DNA from: Hansfordia pulvinata | Taxonomy: Eukaryota > Ascomycota > Sordariomycetes > Xylariales | DNA: 64,000 bases | Direction of reading: 5' to 3' | NCBI GenBank assembly: GCA_006538405.1 | Contig: BJKQ01000005.1 | Span: 186,001 to 250,000 of the forward strand | In this document: piece by piece, positions 57,207-64,000 of the stretch | Position numbering within the stretch: position 1 is the first letter of the stretch | How the letters are laid out: each line of letters opens with the position of its first letter | Translations under genes and position numbers: made by a program | Notes under the pieces: generated by a model | Told to the model about the DNA's origin: nothing | Databases searched by the model: none | The model's input: only the letters and a program-made list of their open reading frames with translations

Positions 57207-59591
57207 ATGCAGTCAAGGAACCGCGAGCAGGCCCAGAATGGCTCAAGAGCCCGGCTCTCTGACGATAATGTCTCCGTGAACTCTTGGATGCAGGGCGACG
57301 ACAATGGCTCTGACGACGCTACGCCCGTCTCCCCGATACTCGCCGACGAGCCAAGACAACAAGACCCGCCCTCTCACCAAGTCCAACAACACCAACAGTA
57401 TGCTCCCGGAGCCTCAGGGGAACGAACGGAGCGGAGCTCCCAAGATTATGGTGCCGACAGGAATCACTCTTTGGCACAGGCCAGCCCCACCGAGAATTCG
57501 CAGTCCAGCTTGAGCCCGCGGGCGAACGCGAGTATCTATCCAGAGGCCCTTTCGGCCTGGCAGCGAGTGATGTGGATGTGGATGTACGGCTGGACGGCTG
57601 AGGTTGTTGGGTGTCTACTCTCTTTCCTTTCCCTCATCGCCATCATCATTATCCTCGTTCTCCACAGCGGACTGCCCCTCCCTGCGTGGCCACTGGGGAT
57701 CACCATCAACGCGCTCATCGCCGTCTTTGGTGTCCTGCTCAAGGCAGGAATGCTTGTGCCCCTCTCTGAGGGTATCAGTCATCTGAAATGGCAGTGGTTC
57801 TCCCAAGGCCCCCGAAAGCTTATGGACATGGAAGAGTTTGACGCGGCGAGCCGCGGCCCCTGGGGGTCGTTTCTGTTTCTGTTCCGCTCCGACGAACAAA
57901 ACAATGGCGGTAGCGCATGGCTTGGGCCGTGGCGGTTCGTCCGGTCTCTGTTCGTGTGGAAACGCTCGTGAGTCTTACCCCTTCAGAGACGACATGTCTG
58001 CGTCGTCTGAGAAAACCTCTTAACTCTTCTTCATAACAGCCAGCTTCTCAACTCATTCGCCAAGATATCGGCGCTGGCTATCGTCCTCGCTGCGGCCATG
58101 GATCCCTTCACCCAGCAGATCGTGCAGACTGCTCCGTGTCAGATGCCAAGCCAAACCATCACGGGTACTGTCGCGAGAACCAGCAACTACGTCGCTCAAG
58201 GAGGGCATCTCGGAGGTGGGGGAATGATGCCGCTCATCGACGCAGACCTGGCCGTCGCCATCAACGTGGGGCTCGTGAGTCCGCCCGCGGGCGGGGCCGC
58301 GTCGTCGCTCGTGTCATTCCACTGCCCCTCAGGCAATTGTACATTCCCGGCCTTCTCGACCGTTGCCACGTGCCACACGTGCCAGGACATTACGGACTCT
58401 ATTCGGGCAAAGGTTGAGGACGATGGCCCGACCAACTGGACAATACCCGCCGGTGGGGGGTTTCCGCTTCTCTGGGTCGGGCAGGCGTACGCGCTTGGCG
58501 TGGGCACCGGTCAGAGCGCAATGGACCAGATCCTCGGCATGCGGGCTTTGGGGTGGCCAATCGAGGGGAACGGCAGCTCGCCGGACACGGACGCGGCCGT
58601 CGCTATCGCCTGCCAACTCCGGCCATGCCTGCGAACCATCCGCGCCGAGGTCCGCGACTCGGTGCTGGTCGAGGAAGAGTTAGGCCGCCAGCCCATGGGT
58701 TTCAACCAGCTCTACCCAGATGATAAAGACAGCGCGATCTCGGGCAGCCCGCATTTCAAGCTTGCCTGGACCTCGTCTTCGTCCCCGCCCTCGTCTCCAA
58801 CGTCGGCTGACGAGGATAATGCCGGAGAATCGAGTGTCTTGAATCCCGCAGGGGAAGGGTCATGCAGCGGCGTCCCGGACCCTGAGCCCGGCTACATCCG
58901 GGTTGCCACAGCTAACGTGAACAACCGTTCGATACCCACCACGTACAATCGCGGCAACACGAGCACCACTGAAGTGCTGTGGTTCCCGCCGCGCTGCGTG
59001 TGGAGCTTCGGGTCCGGGGCCGCTGAAACGGCGCACGCGGAGTTTTACAAGTATCTCGATGGGCTGAGTCTAACCAGCGGTTTCGCGGGCAACCCCGAAG
59101 GCGAAATACAGGCGCGGAGGCTGTACAATAAGGGGAAATTTGATCTGCGGAGTGTGGACGCGTGGATGGGGAACATCAGCGACGTGCTCACGGCGACGAT
59201 CCGGAGGACGGGGGGGGAGGCGTTTGACAGCGCCGGGGAGCTGAGAAATGGCACCGCGATGGAGATGCAGACGTGCCTCGTCGTCGGCTGGGCCTGGCTT
59301 GCGTACCCGGCAGCCCTGGTGACAATCGCCGCGTGCTGGCTGGCCGTTCTGACCTGGCAGTCGCCCCAGCACGAGGCCACGAGGCGCGGATGGAAGTCAT
59401 CCAGCTTATCGGTGCTTTTCACCGGCGTGGAGGCGAGTCCGCCACATCTGCGACCAGACGCCGGGGAGAAGGGGGCGCCGGCGGGGGCCGAGGATCTGTT
59501 TGATAGTTCACGATTCAAGCTGGAGAAGTTGGCCGGGGCCATGAATGTGCAGCTGGTAAGAGATGCTGAGGGGCGGCCACGGCTTGTTTAG
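57207..59591 (+). CDS. DUF3176-family membrane protein
   Basis: Two exons, 57207-57967 and 58040-59591, intron 57968-58039 (phase 2), encode 770 aa. A disordered Gln/Ser-rich N-terminus of about 110 residues is followed by two helices (EVVGCLLSFLSLIAIIIILV and ITINALIAVFGVLLKAGMLV), the motif GISHLKWQWF, and LMDMEEFDAASRGPWGS, the signature of this fungal family. A third helix after the splice (KISALAIVLAAAMDPFTQQI) leads into a large, presumably extracellular region with paired cysteines (CPSGNCTF, CHTCQDI) and several N-X-S/T sites. A last helix, LVVGWAWLAYPAALVTIAAC, ends in a short cytoplasmic tail. Its function is unknown. A G8 run at 59209-59216 is in frame, unlike the C-runs flagged elsewhere. 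It is convergent with the P450 gene. Confidence 0.88.
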
Positions 59592-60006
59592 TGACCCTTC
59601 ACTTAGGGGTAGACTGGAAGACTGGAAGCAAATGAAGTGCCCTCCTTTGCTGACGAAATCGGTTGCAGCTGTTTTGTTCCTGCAAGCGAGTTCTGCCTGG
59701 CAGGCTCTCCCACTCATCACCTGGTCAGAGATCTGACATCACAGCTAAGGATTGGTGCCTGCGAAACCCAGATGATGGGGTGGATGATCTATCGATATTG
59801 TCCTGCCTGATGCCGTGCTACGAAACGGAACTAACGCTAAATTGCTTGCCTGTCGGGTTTTGATATTATTCTTCTATTCTCCTCATTCTACCTCGGCGAT
59901 GTCCTCAGCCGGGCCTTTTTATCTTTTCTATCCTTTTTTCTTTCGGGATCCCGCTTCGCGACCGCCAACATTACGAGCCGCTTTGAGGGGGCTTTGTTGC
60001 CGCCTC
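59592..60006. other. Convergent 3' region
   Basis: Between the DUF3176 gene (+) and the P450 gene (-). No gene seen. Confidence 0.5.
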
Positions 60007-61843
60007 TTAGGCGCGCGCGGGGGCCGGGGTGAAGCGGACGCGCAGCTCGGGCTTCCACCAGAGGAAGTGCATGCGTGTGTCGCGAAACCAGTCGAGGTCC
60101 TTGTTGACGAGCTCCATGTCGTAGGCGTAGGCCATGCAGGCGAGCTGCAGCGACATCTGGCCGAAGGCGAACAGCTTGCCGGGGCAGACGCGCGGGCCCA
60201 GGGAGAAGGGCTGGCTGGCCTCGCGCCTGTCCTTGTTGGTGATTGTGGGGGTGGTGGTGGCAGTCTTGTTGGTCTCCCGCCTCTTCTGCTCCTCCTCCTC
60301 GTCGACAATGTCGTCGCCGTCGTCGAGCCAGCGCTCGGGACGGAAGGCGTAGGGCTCGTCCCAGGAGCGGGGGTCGTGGGTGGCGGCCCAGGGGGAGACG
60401 TACAGCTCGGCTCCGGGGGGCACGTGGTGGCCGGCGACCTCGACGCCGGCCGGGGAGGGGGAGATGCGCGGGGTGCCCTGGGGCGCGGTGGGGAAGATGC
60501 GCAGGCCCTCCTTGAGGCAGGCCATCAGGTAGGGGAGGCGGGTGGTGGTGGAGGCGACGGTGATGTCGTCGGGGGAGGCGTAGGCGGCGCGGACCTCGTC
60601 GGTCAGGCGGCGGAGGGCGCGCGGGGTGGTGAGGAGGAAGTAGAGGGTGGAGGCCATGGAGCTGCCGGTGGTCTCGCCGCCGGCCATGGCCATGTTCCAG
60701 GAGTGGGCCTCCATCTCGGCCTGGGAGACCTCGCCGGCGTGGACCTTGGCGGCGACGTTGTCGAGGAAGTCGTTCTGGGGCCCGCGCTTGAGCAGGCGGG
60801 CGGCGGTCTTCTTGCGGCTGAAGTCGATGAGCTGGTCGCGGAAGCCCTTTGTCCAGTTGGAGGGGACGCAGTTGGCGGCGCGGACGAGCAGGGGCCAGCG
60901 GCGCAGGTTGTCCATGATGGTGACGGAGCGCATGAGGCCGAGCATGAGGTCGAGCCAGGGGTGGGAGGCCTCGCGCTCGACGCAGCCGAAGGACTCGCCG
61001 AAGGCCATGGCGCCCGTGATGTCGAAGCCGACGTAGATGAACCAGGGGCACATGTCGAGCCCCTGGGGGCCGGAGCCGAGCCGGCCGAGCTTCTCGACGA
61101 AGAGCCCCACGGCGGCGCGCAGGACGGGCTCCTGCTGCTGGAGCCCGCGGGCGGACAGGGCCGAGGAGAAGAGGGCGCGCTTCTGCTGGGCCAGCACCGG
61201 GTCGCGCTCGGTTCCCAGCGACTGCTGCTCGAAGCCCGCGCCGAACGTGTCGTAGAACTCGTTCTTGAGGATCTTGGCCACGCCCTTGTGGCTCGGCGCG
61301 TAGATGGACGCCCAGGCGCCCGGGTTGCAGAAGGAGAGCTCGTTGGGGCTGACGCGGAAGACGTCGCCTGCAGCCGAAGTAGGTAGGTTTGTTAGCTTTT
61401 CTTTTTCTTCTATTTTTTAACCTTCTTTTTTCTTTCTTTTCTATGTTTTCTTTTCTTCTTTTTCACTTTATTCTCTTTATATTTCTCTTCTTTTTTCCCC
61501 TCATTCTTCCCAATTAAGAGAAGTATAATGACAAAAAGGGGGAATCATGTTCGACAATGACGGGCAGAGACTTACCGTATTTCTTGTGACAGTTCTCAAT
61601 GTGAAAGTGGAAACGGCCGTCCATCGACCGCACAAAGCGCCAGAGGAGGGTGGAGCGAGCCCAGAAGGGGCCGGGGAACTTGCGGAGGGGGTGGAAGTAG
61701 AGGTTGTAGATGATGCAGCTGATGGCGTAAGCGACGGCCAGGGCGGCGGCGGCCTTGACGAGAGACGGACCGGTCAGCTGCTCCCGGTCGAGGGTCTGCG
61801 CCCAGTCCAGGACGGCCCTGGCGTTGAGCTTGGAGGAGATCAT
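60007..61843 (-). CDS. Cytochrome P450 monooxygenase (microsomal class II type)
   Basis: A membrane-anchored haem monooxygenase working with NADPH-P450 reductase; the substrate is unknown. Exons are 61576-61843 and 60007-61367, intron 61368-61575 (GTAAGT...GCAG, 208 nt), 542 aa. The start chosen is ATG 61843 (MISSKLNARAVLDW); an in-frame ATG farther upstream would add a run of Ile from a GAT repeat. The anchor helix is LVKAAAALAVAYAISCIIYN, followed by LYFHPLRKFPGP. Key motifs: AGGETT of the I helix (about 318-323), ExxR as EGLR (376-379), PERW, and the haem loop FSLGPRVCPGK with Cys near 484. About 38 acidic/Thr/Lys residues are inserted between PERW and the haem loop, longer than usual. The long intron is odd; see findings. 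No other biosynthetic genes adjoin it. Confidence 0.92.
61391..61510. repeat. Homopyrimidine/homopurine tract in the P450 intron
   Basis: About 120 bases almost entirely T and C on the plus strand, thus A and G on the sense strand of the P450 gene. It fills most of the intron. Confidence 0.8.
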
Positions 61844-63892
61844 GATGATGACGATGATGATGATGATGCCGTCTCTGTCGGCGGCGGCTCTGGGGGGTCC
61901 GGATGTCAGGGCGGCTTTTTGTGCTGATCCACACCACGGGGCACGACTATGTGAACCCTGCAACCTAACAACAGACTTGCTGCGAGTAGGTATTTAGGGA
62001 AGCGTGAGCGTATATATGTTGTCGGCCTTGCGGGAGGGGGGAGTGGAGGGCACGAAGCCACGTCTTGACCGGTCTACTGCTCTACTCTACTACTAAAGGA
62101 CCCTTCCATATAAGAACCTCATGAACCCCGAACGTCAAAGCAGGTCATCCCGAACACAGCGATGGCGGCGGCGGCGGTGGTGGCGGCGGCGGTGGCGGGC
62201 GACGGAGCCAGGACTCTGGTTATCAAGAACGACTCGTCCTAGGCCAAGGCTGGAAACAAACGAGACATGAAATGTTGGTTGCGCCGCCAGGCTGAAAACA
62301 TGAGCACAAACTTGCACCGAGTCCGAGAGGCCGGTCAGGACTCAGGCCTGCCCCCATAGTAGGTATCGCCACAGGGGGCGAACAGCCCGGCAACCAGACC
62401 AGGCACTAACTTACCTAAGGTAGACGGCTACCTTAGGTTTGCGAGGTTCGGGTTTCGGCGAGGCAGGTACGTCCAGTGTAGGAGGTATCTGATATAGCCT
62501 CTGCCTTCCATCCATGGAATGGATTAGCTGCTTAAGCGAGATACCCAAGGTAGGTTAGGTTACCTGGTAAGGTAGTATCCTGAAAAACCCGGCACCCCCG
62601 GATGACAGATGCCGCCACCTGAGGCTGCGGGCATCCCGATTCCCAACTACCGTATCTTACCAGGTCAAAGGTTAGGTAAGGAGCTAATTGATGTAAATAC
62701 CTAGACACATGAACGGCAAGGTGTACATGCCATCGCATTGGATCGCACCGGTGGCCTAAAAATAATCCCATCCACCCTAGCGCTTGTGTAGGCTTTTTGG
62801 GACTCGGCAAAGTTGAGCTATATACTCGTGTCTACCTACCTGTCTTTATGTATCGGATTCGGATCTTACCTTGAGTGTGTACCGAATCAAGGTGCTTCAG
62901 TGGCTGCCTACCAGCCTGTGATCGACTCTATGTGATGGGAGCTGGCGATGAACTACCTATACCCGTAAGGTATGTATATGAGTGCCTAATGAACCCCCAC
63001 TCGCCCACCGAGTAATCCTTCACGGGCTTTTAATAAAGGTAAGTGAGGAGGTAAGTAACTGGCATGTCAGGTACCTACAGTAAATGCAATTAGCGTGATG
63101 CCCGAAAAGGGGGCGTTTGAACTGCAAGATGTTGCGAGCCTGACTTCGTAGGTAGATAATGCCGAAGGAAATAAACAGCGCTGTACCCACCACATCTTGG
63201 ATGGCGGTGGTGGCGAAACGTGGTAGCTGAAAGTAAAGTCGAACTTTGATGAATGAAGGAAAAAAGAAGAAAAGAAAAACTCGGCTGCAATTCAAATTCA
63301 GGCAGTCTGGCAGTCGTGGCCTGTGTGTGGGCCATGCCACCTTGAGCATCGCGCCACCCTTTGCCGGCGCAGCCTCTGTGCCCCGGCCGAGAGAGTCGAC
63401 AGGCCAAGAGGCGAAGAGGCCGAGACGCCGAGACGCCGAGAGGACCACGCTGCCCCGTTCAGGCGATGGTATGGTTGGAGGGGGCCACGGAGGATAATGA
63501 GGCAGCCAAGTGAAAGTCTTCGCGTCTTCGCAGCATCGCATCACATACACCAGACTCGTACTTGTATGCATACCTACCTATGTAATCAACTATACCTGGC
63601 AAAGGTGCGCTACGTAGTACGCAGCATTTCCAGTGGCAAAACCCATCGGTCAATCGATAGCGCCTGCCTGGCTTTTACTGAATTCGGGAATGTTTCTCCA
63701 AAGAACACCCACCTGAGGGGTTTTGCCTCGCCCCAGTCCCAGTGCAAAATTAGGTAGTCAAGCTTCCGCAAAGCGTCAAGGTGTGGGTGGCAACTCGCAA
63801 TATGAGCCAACCCTCTCGTCCGACAGGTGCAGCGCATCGAGTCTTCCGGACTGTGGCTGGCCGGGCCGTTATTGATCAGCTCGCCTGAACAA
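61844..63892. other. Intergenic, about 2 kb
   Basis: Upstream of the P450 gene. No gene supported. A GAT repeat adjoins the P450 start (61844-61868), a GGC/GGT-rich block lies at 62160-62205, and many TAGGTA/TACCTA words occur from 62400 to 63070. Confidence 0.45.
62011..62017 (-). promoter_or_regulatory. TATA-like element upstream of the P450 gene
   Basis: ATATATA on the minus strand about 170 bases before the chosen P450 start. Position is plausible but unproven. Confidence 0.3.
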
Positions 63893-64000
63893 GGGAACTC
63901 GCCACGTCTGCTCGTCTGTGGGTTTCAGGGACTCGCCCCATCTGCTCGTCTCTCAGTGAATCGCCCCGTCTGCTCGTCTCTCAGGGACTCGCCACGTCCG
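63893..64000. repeat. 28-bp tandem repeat (minisatellite) cut by the window end
   Basis: Units of the form GGGACTCGCCCCRTCTGCTC followed by GTCTCTCA recur head to tail: one 34-bp variant, two 28-bp copies and a partial copy at the very end. The array continues past the window. Confidence 0.85.

Noticed and set aside
60007..61386. 523-codon plus-strand Gly/Val/Glu-rich frame
   Set aside because: Antisense shadow of the P450 gene, which has all haem and I-helix motifs on the minus strand.
50496..61843. Secondary-metabolite cluster (PPTase, methyltransferase, P450)
   Set aside because: The PPTase is the short mitochondrial AcpS type, genes are 2-6 kb apart, and no synthase or regulator is present.
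1..64000. Transposons, retroelements or CRISPR arrays
   Set aside because: No transposase, reverse transcriptase, terminal repeats or spaced direct repeats were seen; the tandem repeats found are simple micro- or minisatellites.

Overview
The window is nuclear DNA of a filamentous ascomycete (Pezizomycotina, most likely Sordariomycetes; this is inference). Genes have short GT-AG introns of about 50 to 210 nt. The proteins are typical of this group: a CSN6 subunit, a GRAM-VASt sterol-transfer protein, an Mx-like dynamin, a DUF3176 membrane protein, a 2EXR protein and a class II P450. Intergenic DNA is long and rich in TAGGTAGG/CCTACCTA words and microsatellites. I found 16 protein-coding genes, one intron-containing tRNA-Arg(CCT), several tandem repeats, and no convincing transposon, CRISPR array or virus.

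Layout. 0.3-5.2 kb: a glutamine-rich nuclear-type protein (-) diverges from COP9 signalosome subunit 6 (+). 5.2-11.1 kb: gene-poor, with one decayed coding remnant at most. 11.1-16.1 kb: a sorbitol/xylitol-type dehydrogenase (+), a small secreted protein (-) and a short 2EXR-domain protein (-). 19.1-28.5 kb: a cyclin L-like protein (+), a seven-exon dynamin-like GTPase (+), a single-pass membrane protein (-) and the Smc5/6 subunit Nse1 (-). 30.4-31.9 kb: a six-exon 7-TM protein (+). 34.5-43.4 kb: a GRAM-VASt sterol-transfer protein (-) diverging from an Atg38-like MIT/coiled-coil protein (+). 43.8-49.2 kb: a secreted aspartyl protease (-) and a Bre2/Ash2-type SPRY subunit of COMPASS (-). 50-53.8 kb: tRNA-Arg, a mitochondrial-type phosphopantetheinyl transferase (+) and a leucine-carboxyl-methyltransferase-family enzyme (+). 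57.2-61.9 kb: a DUF3176 membrane protein (+) and a cytochrome P450 (-). The right end is gene-free and closes with a 28-bp minisatellite cut by the window edge.

Most genes are housekeeping (protein turnover, chromatin, genome maintenance, membrane traffic, lipid transfer). They do not form a pathway cluster.

The strongest unexplained signal is a recurring frame break. In six otherwise conserved genes, eight C-runs on the coding strand are one base too short to keep the conserved reading frame (741-746, 4673-4678, 20290-20293, 23781-23784, 34714-34717, 37484-37487, 47639-47643, 49177-49181). A ninth break sits at a G7 run (12214-12220). With one base allowed per C-run, every affected gene gives a full-length product whose spliced length is divisible by three. 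Base-calling undercall is the likeliest cause. The one-sided pattern, always C on the coding strand, deserves a direct check.
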